Assembly (NCBI RefSeq): GCF_009862265.1 | Contig: NZ_WWGX01000032.1 | Span: forward strand, 1-64,000 | Reading direction: 5' to 3' | Origin: Streptomyces sp. SID8352 | GTDB lineage: Bacteria > Actinomycetota > Actinomycetes > Streptomycetales > Streptomycetaceae | Length of the DNA: 64,000 nt | Shown: piece by piece, positions 18,451 through 27,200 of the stretch | How positions within the stretch are numbered: position 1 is the first letter of the stretch | How the letters are laid out: each line of letters opens with the position of its first letter | Translations under genes and position numbers: made by a program | The notes under the pieces: generated by a model | The model's database searches: none | What the model was told of the DNA's origin: nothing | What the model saw: only the letters and a program-made list of their open reading frames with translations

Positions 18451-18582
18451 GGGGAGTCGGTGGAGGTTCCTTCCGTCCCGGGAGGGGAGTCGGTGAAGGT
18501 CCCTCCTGTCCGGGGAGGGGTGTCCGTGGAGGTCCCTCCTGTCCCGGGAGGGGTGTCCCTGGAGGTCCCCGGCGGGACGGGG
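18451..18582 (+). repeat. 33-bp tandem repeat, four units
   Basis: Units begin at 18451, 18484, 18517 and 18550, with exact 33-bp spacing; the last is diverged at its 3' end. The inner units contain GGAGGTCCCTCC, a self-complementary core, so each unit can form a small hairpin. The frame stays open across it on the plus strand (EVPPVPGGVS-like repeats) but has no convincing start. Confidence 0.85.
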
Positions 18583-18653
18583 CGCCTCGGGGGTCCGGCC
18601 CGGCCGAGGACACCGCTTCGCGCGGCCTGTCACACGGGGCTCGTCGCGCGGAG

Positions 18654-18698
18654 CCCGTCGCGTTGGGGCCCGTCGCGTTGGGGCCCGTCGCGTTGGGG
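18654..18698 (+). repeat. 15-bp tandem repeat, three identical units
   Basis: CCCGTCGCGTTGGGG occurs three times head to tail at 18654, 18669 and 18684, without mismatches. Confidence 0.9.
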
Positions 18699-18932
18699 CC
18701 GCGTCGGGCGGGAGCCGCCGGTGCGACGCGGCACGGCCGCCGGTGCGGTGCGGTGAGGCCGGGGGAGCGCCCGGCGGCGGTGGTCGTGCCGGGCCCGGCG
18801 GGACGCACGGTCGGCGGGACGGCACCGGGCGCGCGGTCGGGGAGGACGGAGCCGTGCACCGTCCATCGGCCGGACCGGCCACGGTCCGCGGAACCGTGCC
18901 TTCGGGCCGACGGGCCCGGCCGTCGGGCCAAC

Positions 18933-18967
18933 CGGCACCCGGCACCCGGCACCCGGCACCCGGCACC
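18933..18967 (+). repeat. 7-bp tandem repeat, five units
   Basis: CGGCACC occurs five times in a row. A 7-bp unit breaks every reading frame, which supports a non-coding status for the surrounding DNA. Confidence 0.85.
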
Positions 18968-19135
18968 CGGGCCACGCTGCCGAGTTGCCGGGCTGTCGCG
19001 CAACCGGGTCCGAGCCGTCGCGCCACCGGAGTCGGGCCGTCCGGCCGTCGCGCCGGCGGAACCGGGCCGGCGGAACCGGGCCACGCCGCCCGCCGCACCA
19101 GCGGGACCGGGTCCGGGGGGACGCCGGAACCCCGG

Positions 19136-19921
19136 TCAGTCCAGGTGCGCGGCCAGGGACTCGCGCACCAGCCGTACCACCGCGTCCAGTTGGTCCTGGA
19201 GGTAGAAGTGGCCGCCGGGCAGGACGTGCAGGGCGAACCCCGCGTCGGTGTGGTCCGCCCAGTCGCGCATCTCGCCGGGGCCGACGCGCGGGTCACGGTC
19301 GCCCACCAGGGCGGTGACCGGGCAGGCCAGCGGAGGGCCGGGCTCGTAGCGGTAGGCCGCCAGCGCGGCGAAGTCGCTGCGCAGCGGCGGCAGCGCGAGC
19401 CTCAGCAGTTCCCTGTTCTCCAGCAGCACCTCGCTGCCGCCGAGCACCCTCAACTCCTCGATGAGCGCCTCGTCGTCCCGCTCCAGGTGCCGGAACGGCC
19501 CGGCCGACGGCGCGGTCCGGGCGGAGACGATCAGCGCCACCGGCGGTCTTCCGGCCGCCTCCAGCCGCCGGGCGGCCTCGAAGGCGACGGTGGAGCCCAT
19601 GCTGTGCCCGATCAGGGCCAACGGGCCGGTCACGTCCGCCAGCGCGGCGACCACGTGGTCCGCGAGGGCCGGGATGTCCGCGACGGACCGCTCCCCGATG
19701 CGGTCCAGCCGCCCGGGGTACTGCACGGACAGGGTCTCGACGTCGGGCGCCAGGGCCTGGGACAGCGGGTGCCAGGCGGTGGCGGAACCTCCCGCGTGGG
19801 CGAGCGCGACCAGGGAGACGCGGGGCGAGGGGCCGGGATGCCAGCGGCGCAGCCAGCGCCGGGCGGCGGACCCGTCGGCGTCCGCGGGCGCGGGCGGTCG
19901 TGCGGCCAGGGAGTCCGTCAA
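19136..19921 (-). CDS. Type II thioesterase (alpha/beta hydrolase)
   Basis: This 261-residue protein has the catalytic triad of type II thioesterases: nucleophile ALIGHSMGSTVAFEAAR (about 102-118), Asp in LVGDRDPRVG and His in LPGGHFYL near the C-terminus. VSLVALAHAGGSATAW near the N-terminus is the oxyanion region. Such enzymes remove wrongly loaded acyl groups from carrier proteins of polyketide or nonribosomal peptide synthetases in the cytosol. No synthetase gene lies in this window, so it is an orphan here. TTG 19921 is the start, supported by GAGGAG six bases upstream. A 20-bp direct repeat (GACGGCCCCCGGCGCGGCCG, twice, about 19979-20018) lies upstream. Confidence 0.88.
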   Translation of the reverse strand: MTDSLAARPPAPADADGSAARRWLRRWHPGPSPRVSLVALAHAGGSATAWHPLSQALAPDVETLSVQYPGRLDRIGERSVADIPALADHVVAALADVTGPLALIGHSMGSTVAFEAARRLEAAGRPPVALIVSARTAPSAGPFRHLERDDEALIEELRVLGGSEVLLENRELLRLALPPLRSDFAALAAYRYEPGPPLACPVTALVGDRDPRVGPGEMRDWADHTDAGFALHVLPGGHFYLQDQLDAVVRLVRESLAAHLD

Positions 19922-20167
19922 GTGCGCTCCTCGGAAGGGCGGTCGGGGACGAGCGGGCGGTACGGACGGACGGCGGGACGGCCCCCGGCGCGGCCGGACG
20001 GCCCCCGGCGCGGCCGGACGGACGCTCCCGTCGGGTGTCGCCCGATGCTCTCATCCCTCCCGGCCGGGCGGCGGTGCGGGCCCTGCCCGGTGCGCGCACT
20101 CGCCGTGGCCCCGGGTGCGGGGTGCGTGGGTGCGGGGTGTGTGGGGGTGCCGGTGCGGGCGGGGCCG

Positions 20168-20572
20168 CTACCGCCCGTCCGGGCCGTTGAAGGTGATCCC
20201 GGAGAAGTCACGACCCTGCACGACCGGGCCCTGCTGGGTGCCGCCCCCGATGACGTTCCTGACGTCGCCCGAGCCGGTGTTCAGCACCTGCGCCCGCTGC
20301 TCCCAGTGGACGAGCCGCGCGCGGAACCCCGGGTCCTGGGCGGCGCGTTGCCGAAGGGCCTCGCCGAGCAGCCGGGCACGCTCCTCGTCCTCGGGACTCC
20401 TGGCCAGGGCGTCGAGCTCGTCCTCACCCGGCGCCGGGAGCGGCGATCCGGCGGGGTCGTCCCCGGATGTCCGGCGCACCAGCCCGCTCAGGGCCTCCCA
20501 GAGCCTGCGCCCCGCCTCACCCCCCGCGCCGGTCGCCGCCGCCACGAGAACGCTCGCCGAGATCGGATCCAC
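20168..20572 (-). CDS. Small protein with C-terminal amyloid-signalling-like motif
   Basis: This 134-residue protein has two parts. Residues 1-35 (ISASVLVAAATGAGGEAGRR) are a hydrophobic, small-residue-rich helix; a helical charged middle follows (ELDALARSPEDEERARLLGE). Residues 106-128 carry NVIGGGTQQGPVVQGRDF followed by SGITF, close to the C-terminus. That tail resembles bacterial amyloid signalling sequences, in which a Gly/Asn-rich beta-arch motif ends a small helical effector (Bell/HeLo-like) and is templated by an NLR carrying the same motif. The NLR gene at 24281 has a comparable motif. GTG 20572 follows GGGGGG at eight bases; an open frame extends upstream but lacks family features. 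Membrane-active effector function is inferred. Confidence 0.62.
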   Translation of the reverse strand: MDPISASVLVAAATGAGGEAGRRLWEALSGLVRRTSGDDPAGSPLPAPGEDELDALARSPEDEERARLLGEALRQRAAQDPGFRARLVHWEQRAQVLNTGSGDVRNVIGGGTQQGPVVQGRDFSGITFNGPDGR

Positions 20573-20726
20573 GTCTGTGCCCCCCAGTCGCCCAGCGGAT
20601 TCGAACGGATCGGATCGCCATGCTCCCAGACCCGCCCGGTCCCGGGCAGGCCCCCGACCGGCCACATCCACGCGGGGGAACCCGGCACCGGGCCGCTGGG
20701 GGCGGACGGTACCGGGCGGCGGCTCG

Positions 20727-20753
20727 GCTATACCACCAGGAGACCTGTATCAA
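20727..20753 (-). promoter_or_regulatory. Possible promoter of the small amyloid-motif gene
   Basis: Read on the minus strand, TTGATA (20748-20753) and TATAGC (20727-20732) are separated by 15 bp. It lies about 155 bp upstream of GTG 20572. The spacer is shorter than ideal, so this is tentative. Confidence 0.3.
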
Positions 20754-21035
20754 AGTTTTTGTTTGTGTAGGCAATGCAGGTGAACACGATCAGGCCGATG
20801 ATTTTCCGCACAACAGGGAGACTTGGCACTGTTCAGTCTTTTCGTTGAAGCCCGCAAGTAGCTCGTCCGAGCGCAGGCATGGGCACATAGACCAGGGCTC
20901 CGACACGAGCCGGCCTGGAGCACCGACTATGGCTCATGCAAGTGCAGCAATTCAACTCACCGGCACTCGGGCAGCATTGAGCCGGGGCGACGGCAACCGC
21001 ACGCCCCGGCTCCCGGCACGGCACTCCTGGAAGGA
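20754..21035. other. AT-rich patch without a recognised gene
   Basis: About 20745-20965 is clearly less GC-rich than the surroundings (for example TATCAAAGTTTTTGTTTGTG). Together with 20573-20753 it forms a 463-bp stretch without a gene, between the small amyloid-motif gene and the stop of the SARP gene. A 63-residue Cys-containing open frame on the minus strand has no RBS or family. It may be promoter DNA or a remnant of foreign DNA. Confidence 0.4.
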
Positions 21036-24000
21036 CTACGCCGTGGCACTACCCCGGAGTTGGGCCAGAACCCGTGCGGCGCGGTCCTCCTCGGCGCTCG
21101 CGCCGACCCCCCGGCTCAGTTCCAGGCTGGACTCCAGGCACGCCATGGCCCTGCCGACGTGTCCCGCGTCCCACTCGGCCAGGGCCAGGTCGTAGAGGAT
21201 GTCGATCTCTTCGCCCGTCGCGTGGATGGCACGGGTGATCTCCAGTGCGGCATGGTGGCGGTGCAACGCCTCGTGCGTGCGCCCGACCAGGCGGAGCGCG
21301 CGGCCCGTCCTGGTGAGCGCGATGGCCTCGGCACGCTGGTCGTGGACGGCCCGGAGCACGGGCAGCACCTGCTCGTAGAGCGCCAGGGCCTCCCCCGACC
21401 TGCCCAGCTCGTCCGTGACGGCCGCGAGATTCATCTGGAGCGTGGCCTTGTCCCTCGGGTTGCCCAGAGTGTCCGCCACCAGAATCGCCTGCCGATAGGC
21501 CGATTCCGCCGCTTCCCAGCGCCCCGACTTCCGGTACACCTCGGCCCTGTTGTTGAGCGCGCTGTACTTACCCCGCTCATCACCCAGGGCCGTGAAGTCG
21601 GCAAGGGCCGCGTTGAAATACGAGAGCGCTTCGGAATTCTCCGCCAAATGCAGGTGGATGATCCCCAGCAGATTCCGGCAACGGGCGACACGGAGCCGAC
21701 TCCCCCTTCGCAGAAGGGAATTCAGCGACTCCTTCTGGAGGGACCGCGCCAGAGTGTACTGCCCCGTCTGCCACAGGGAGATCGAAAGCTGGTGAATGCA
21801 CTCGCTCTCCAGTTCCCGCTCCCGCAGCGACCGGGCGATGTCCAGCGCCTCGCGCGCGACGGTGATCGCGTCCTCGAAACGCGAGCCGTGGATGCAGACC
21901 GCGCAGAGGTCCAGCAGGGCCCGCACCCTGGCCCCGCCGTCACCTGCGGTGATCCAGTGCGAGACGGCGCGGCGGAGCAACGGCTCGGCGGCGGCGAGAT
22001 GCCCCTCCATGTCCAGGAATCCCGCCAGGACATGCACCGCCAGCGCCAGTTGGCTTTCCGTGCCGTGGTGGACGAACCAGTCCAGCGCGTCCAGGAGATT
22101 GGCCGACTCCGTCAGCAGCCGGCCCTCCGCCGAACGCGCGTCCGTGATGTCCGGGTCCGCCCCGGAGGGAAGATCGCCCCAACCGACATCCGTGCGCGAC
22201 CGGAACGGATAGGCGAGCCGGTCGGCGCGGTCCGCGATGTGGACGTAGTGGAACGCCAGCCGTTGCACGGACCTTCGGACCTCGTCCGGGGAATCGGCTG
22301 TTCCGGCTTCCACGAGTGAACGCGCGTAGTCGCGCAGGAGATCGTGAATCGTGTACCGGTGCGGAACGGGTTCGGACAGCAGATGGTGCGCGAGGAGTTC
22401 CTCGGCTATCCGTTCGGCCTTCTCCAGGGAGAATCCGGTGAGCGCGGCGATCGCCCCGGCGCCGAACTCCACGCCCCGGTGCAGTCCGATGCGCCGGAAC
22501 GCCAGCCGCTGCTCGGCGTCGAGCGCCTCGTAGGAGACCTCGAAGACGCGGGTCAGCGTCCGCTCGATGTCGCGCAGTTGGGCGAGCCGCCCGCCTCCGA
22601 GGCGGCGCAGCAGGTCGGCCGTGCCCCACGAGGCGTGGGTGAGCAGCCGGCTCGCGGCGATCTCCACGGCGAGCGGCAGATGGCCGCAGACGCGGACGAT
22701 CTCCGCCACATCGGCGGGGTCGGCGCCGCGCTCGGCGCCCAGCCGTCGCGCGAAGAGGGCCGCCGCGTCGTCGGGGGGCAGCACGTCGAGCGAGAGCGGG
22801 CGCACTCCGGGCAGTCCGGGCAGCCTGCGGCGGCTGGTCACGACGACCGCCGTCGGGGAGGCCCCCGGGAGCAGGGGGCGGATCTGGGCGGAGGAGGTCG
22901 CGTCGTCCAGGATCACCAGCATGCGCCGGTCGCGCGCCATCGAGCGCCAGAGGGCGACCAGTCCGTCGAGGTCGCCGGGGAGCTGGTCGGCGCCCACGCC
23001 GAGCAGCCGCAGCAGGTCGGCGAGGAGGCGCTCCGGGGCGGGGCGGGCCCGGTCGGTGGAGCCGCCGCCCAGGTGGAGGAAGACGCAGCCGTCCGGGAAC
23101 CTGCCGCGCAGCCGGTGGGCGAGGTGGACGGCGAGGGCGGTCTTGCCGACGCCGCCCATGCCGTGGATCACCTCGACGGTGACCACGTCCGAGGTGGCCG
23201 GACCCTCGCAGAGGGCGGCGGTCAGCCGCCGCAGCTCCTCGCGCCGCCCGGACCAGGGGACGTCGCGCGGCAGGTTGTCCGGCGCCACCCGCGCGGGCCC
23301 CGGCGGAGCCTCCCGCTCGGCCGGGGCGGCGGTGCGCGGCAGCAGGTCGGCCGGGGGGACGCCGGCCAGGATTCCCTGGTGCACCCGGTGCAGTCCGCGC
23401 CCGGCGTCGAGCCCGATGTCGCGGACGACGCGCTGCCGGGTCCGCTGGAGCAGCCGGGTCGCCTCGGCCGTGCGGCGGCTGCCGTAGAGGGCGACGGCGA
23501 GCCGTTCGGCGAGCGCCTCGTCGACCGGGTGCGCCTCGGCCGCCGGCAGCAGGACGGGCACCGCCTCGATGAACCGGCCCTCGTCGAGGAGCAGTTCGGC
23601 CCGGGTCATCGCGGCCACCAGGGCGGTCTCGCCCAGGACGGCGCGCAGGTGCTCGGCCCAGGCGCCGCCGATCCCCGCGAGCGGTTCGCCGCGCCAGAGG
23701 CCGTCCGCCCGGTCCAGCAGGCGCTGGGCGGCCCGCGCCTGCCCGCCGCCGCGGAGGGACCGGGCCCGCTCCACGCAGGTGGTGTAGTGGCGCAGGTCGA
23801 CCCGGTCCGGATCGGCCTCCAGGGAGTACGAGTTGCGGCGGCTGACGATCGCGGGCGCCTCCTCCCCGGCCACCGCCAGCGCGCTCCGCAGCCGCGAGAT
23901 GTGGACGTGCAGGGCCTGCCGGGCCTTGCCCGGCGGATGGTCGTCCCAGATCCGGTGGATCAGGGTGTCCACGCTCACCGTGCGGCCCGCGTCCCAGGCG

Positions 24001-24101
24001 AGGGCGGCCAGCGCCACCCGCGTCTTCGTCGAACGGAGATCACCGCGGCGGCCCGCCGCGCGGAGCTCCACCGGTCCCGAAAGCCTGATCTCGAACTCCA
24101 C
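21036..24101 (-). CDS. SARP-type regulator with NB-ARC and TPR domains (AfsR-like)
   Basis: This 1021-residue protein has four parts. The winged-helix OmpR/PhoB-type DNA-binding domain is about 1-95 (TVSVDTLIHRIWDDHPPGKA). The bacterial transcriptional activation domain is about 100-250. The NB-ARC ATPase is about 290-560, with Walker A GMGGVGKTALA, Walker B RRMLVILDD and GLPL-like CGHLPLAVEIAAS. The C-terminal half holds TPR repeats such as YSALNNRAEVYRKSGRWEAA. This is the AfsR/large-SARP layout: nucleotide-dependent activators that bind direct repeats near promoters of secondary metabolism or signalling genes. GTG 24101 is preceded by GGGAGGA. It diverges from the NLR-like gene. Direct repeats at 29958-29986 are a candidate target. 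No TTA codon was seen. Confidence 0.92.
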   Translation of the reverse strand: MEFEIRLSGPVELRAAGRRGDLRSTKTRVALAALAWDAGRTVSVDTLIHRIWDDHPPGKARQALHVHISRLRSALAVAGEEAPAIVSRRNSYSLEADPDRVDLRHYTTCVERARSLRGGGQARAAQRLLDRADGLWRGEPLAGIGGAWAEHLRAVLGETALVAAMTRAELLLDEGRFIEAVPVLLPAAEAHPVDEALAERLAVALYGSRRTAEATRLLQRTRQRVVRDIGLDAGRGLHRVHQGILAGVPPADLLPRTAAPAEREAPPGPARVAPDNLPRDVPWSGRREELRRLTAALCEGPATSDVVTVEVIHGMGGVGKTALAVHLAHRLRGRFPDGCVFLHLGGGSTDRARPAPERLLADLLRLLGVGADQLPGDLDGLVALWRSMARDRRMLVILDDATSSAQIRPLLPGASPTAVVVTSRRRLPGLPGVRPLSLDVLPPDDAAALFARRLGAERGADPADVAEIVRVCGHLPLAVEIAASRLLTHASWGTADLLRRLGGGRLAQLRDIERTLTRVFEVSYEALDAEQRLAFRRIGLHRGVEFGAGAIAALTGFSLEKAERIAEELLAHHLLSEPVPHRYTIHDLLRDYARSLVEAGTADSPDEVRRSVQRLAFHYVHIADRADRLAYPFRSRTDVGWGDLPSGADPDITDARSAEGRLLTESANLLDALDWFVHHGTESQLALAVHVLAGFLDMEGHLAAAEPLLRRAVSHWITAGDGGARVRALLDLCAVCIHGSRFEDAITVAREALDIARSLRERELESECIHQLSISLWQTGQYTLARSLQKESLNSLLRRGSRLRVARCRNLLGIIHLHLAENSEALSYFNAALADFTALGDERGKYSALNNRAEVYRKSGRWEAAESAYRQAILVADTLGNPRDKATLQMNLAAVTDELGRSGEALALYEQVLPVLRAVHDQRAEAIALTRTGRALRLVGRTHEALHRHHAALEITRAIHATGEEIDILYDLALAEWDAGHVGRAMACLESSLELSRGVGASAEEDRAARVLAQLRGSATA

Positions 24102-24280
24102 CAGCGTCCTCCCCGCCGGAAGGGTCTGCGATTGTCAAGTGTTCAAGAGTGTCACGATTCCCACATCCTCGAACACCTTGCGTCACCATCGGATCAAAAT
24201 TGACCGATTAGTAACCGCATGCGTTCGTGCCCGGCCGGGGGCGGGGAGGGACATCCCGACGATGGAAGGGAGTCGCGTAC
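24102..24280. promoter_or_regulatory. Divergent promoter region between SARP and NLR genes
   Basis: This 179-bp AT-richer segment serves both genes. GTGTTC (24139-24144) and GAACAC (24171-24176) form an inverted repeat 26 bp apart, and TCAAG occurs twice at 24135 and 24143. TTGACC at 24200-24205 could be a -35 for the plus-strand gene, although no good -10 follows. GGAAGGGA at 24264-24271 is the NLR RBS. Confidence 0.45.
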
Positions 24281-27200
24281 ATGGGCACTTTCTCCTCGGA
24301 CGGACTGGAGGCCCTGCTGTCGGCCCTCGCCGGCGACGGCACCGCCCCGGCACCCCCCGCGTGGCGCGATCTGGCGGTGGTGGCCGGTGTCGCGGCCCGG
24401 GCGGACCCGGCGGTGGCCCGGCTCGGCCCCCTCCACCCCGCGGGCGGACGGGACGCGGCGGCCACCGCGCGCGAACTGGCCCGGCGGCTCCACGCCCTGG
24501 CCGGGCGGGACGCCCCCACCCGGGAGGCGCTGACCGCGTGGGCCCACCGCCACGCGCCCGGGGTCCTCGTCCCCCCGCCCACGGCACCCTCCGGCCCGAC
24601 CGCGCCCCACGGCGGCGGCCACGTGCCCGTCGGGGACGGACACCCAGCGCTGCGCGGGGGCGAAGCGCCGTCCCGCGGTGGCCACTCGGGCACCGGAGGG
24701 GACGATCTGCCGACCGGTGCGGGTCCCTTGCCGCCCGGCGGAGGCGATCCACCGCACGGCGGCTTCCACTTACCCCCGAGCGGTGGTCATCTAGCGCCCG
24801 GCGGAGGCACCTTGCCTCCCGACGGCGGCGATCCACCGCACAGCGGCGTCCACTTACCCCCGAGCGGTGATGATCTTCCGCCAAGCCGAGGCCCCTTACG
24901 GCCCGGTGTGGGTGCCCTGCCTCCCGACGGCATCGATCCGCCCCCCGGCGGCGTCCGCATTCCCCCGGACAGTGGCGGTCTGCCGCCCGGCAGAGGCCCC
25001 CTACCGTCCGACGGCATCCCCGTACCTCCCACGAACGCCCCCGCTGCTCAGCCCCCGTCCGTGTCATCGGCGCCGCCCCCGCCCCGGCCCACGCCGCCCC
25101 CGCCGGGAGCCGTCACCAACTCCATCGACGGGGACGCCACGCTCCACGGCCCCAGCGTCCAGGCCCGGGACGTCCACGGCGGCATCCACTTCCACACCGC
25201 GGCCCCCGCGCCCGCCGCCCGGCGGAGTCCCCCCGTACCCCGCCAACTGCCGCCGCTGCCCGTGCGGTTCCTCGGCCGGGAGGCCGACCGGCGGGCCCTG
25301 GACACCCTGCGCGACCGGCATCCGGCGCACGCGCCGCAGGTGCTGGTGATCAGCGGGCTCCCGGGCGTCGGCAAGACCACCTTCGCCACCCACTGGCTGC
25401 ACGGCCGGGCCGACCGCTTCCCCGACGGCCAGCTCTACGCCGACCTCGGCGGCCAGCCCGGCGACGGGGAGGACGGGCCGGTCCCCGCGTCCGCCGTCCT
25501 GGAGTCCTTCCTGATCGCGCTGGGGGTCTCCGCCGTTCCCCCCGGGACGGGCCGGCGCAGCGCGCTGTGGCGCTCCCTCACCGCCGAACTGCGACTGGCG
25601 GTCCTGCTGGACAACGCCTTCACCGCCGCCCAGGTACGCCCGCTGCTGCTCGGCGCCCCGTCCGGGCTCACCCTGGTCACCAGCAGACGGAGCCTGACCG
25701 GACTCCAGGCCGACGGCGCCGCCGCCCACCGGCTGGCCGGGCTCTCCCCCGAGTCCGCCGTGGAACTCCTCGCCGTCGGCGGCGGCCCGCGGGTGGCGCG
25801 GGAGCCGACCGCCGCCCGCGAGGTCGTCCGGCTCTGCGGCCGGCTGCCGCTCGCCGTGGCCCTGGCCTCCGCCCAGCTCGCCCTGCGCCCGCACCACTCC
25901 GTCTCCGCCCTCGCCGACCGCCTCTCCCGGGGCCGGGGCGCCGTGGACGCGCTGCGCGTCGACGGAGAGGCCGTGATGGGCACGGCCCTCGACCTCTCGT
26001 ACGACGCCCTCCCGGAGGAGAGCCGCACCCTGTACCGGCGGATGGGGCTGCTGCCCGCCGACCGCCACGACCTGGCACTGCTCACCGCCCTCGGCGGCGA
26101 CGGCCCGCGCCCGGACGGCCCGCCGGGGCCGCGCGACGACGGCGGCGCGGACCCGCGCGACGCGGGGCAGTCCGCCGACCACGCCGTGCACGCCCTGGTG
26201 GAGGCCAGCCTCCTGGAGGAGACCGGCCCCGGCACCTACCGGTTCCACGACCTCGTCCGCCCGCACGCACGCCGACTGGGCGAGGAGCGGGAGACGCCCG
26301 CCCGGCGGGAGGAGACGCTGCGCCGCTTCGTCGGCTGGTGCCTGGCCACGACGGCGTCGGCGGAGCGCCTGCTCACCCCCAGCCACCGGCTGCCGGGCCA
26401 CGACCTCCCCCCGGACCTGCCCGCCCCGACCCCGCTCGACGGCCCCGAACAGGCCCTCGCCTGGCTGGACACCCACCGCAACGGCCTGCTGGGCGCGGTG
26501 CGCCTCACCTCCCGGAACGGCATGGACAGCGAGTGCTGGCGCCTGGCGGACCTCATGTGGCCGCTCTTCCTGCGGCTGCGGCCGACCGAGCCCTGGATCG
26601 AGGCGCACCGGCTGGGCCTGGACGCCGCCCGCCGCGCCGGGTCGCGGGAGGGCGAGGGCCGCATGCTCACCTCCGGCGCGATCGGTCTGCGCGACGCCGC
26701 CCGGTACGCGGAGGCCACCGACTGGTACCGGCGGGCGCTGGACCTCGCCGCGGCCGACGGCGACCCGCGCCAGCAGGCGCAGGCGCTGAGCGGGCTGGGC
26801 CACGTCGGTCTGCTGGACGGACGGCTGGAGGAGGCGCGGGCCCGGTTCGAGGAGGCCCTGCGGCTCAGGGAGTCGATCGGCTACCGGCGGGGCGCCGCGC
26901 TCACCCGGCGGCGGCTGGGCGAGACGGCGGTCGCCGCGGGCGACCTCCCCACCGCCGCCGACCAGTTGGGGCGGGCGGCGGGCGAACTGGAGGAACTGGG
27001 CGAGACGTACGAGGCGGCCCGGGTCCGGGCCCTCCTCGGCCACGTCCTGGACCGCGCGGGGCGACCGGCCGAGGGGGTGCGGCTGCTGGAGGACTCGCTC
27101 GGCCGCTTCCGGTCCGGGGAGGCCCGCTCCGAGCACTGGGAGGCACGCTGCCTGGAGTGGCTCGGCGGGGCGGCCGAGGCACGGGGCGACCTCGCGGAGG

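Larger units (their letters stand above)
17871..19135. other. 1.27-kb gene-free region with several repeat types
   Basis: No frame here has an RBS plus a recognisable protein. Composition is mixed: 17871-18370 is less GC-rich and contains words such as GGAATTCGAATTTCC (18321-18335) and the palindrome TCCCACGTGGGA (18094-18105). From 18450 on there are tandem repeats, listed separately. The left end must hold the promoter of the frameshifted methyltransferase gene. Confidence 0.6.

Noticed and set aside
18451-18967. CRISPR-like array
   Set aside because: The repeats are directly adjacent, of different lengths and without unique spacers; no cas gene is near.
20833-21024. 63-residue Cys-containing open frame on the minus strand in the AT-rich patch
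   Set aside because: No RBS, no family pattern and unusual codon use; too weak to call a gene.
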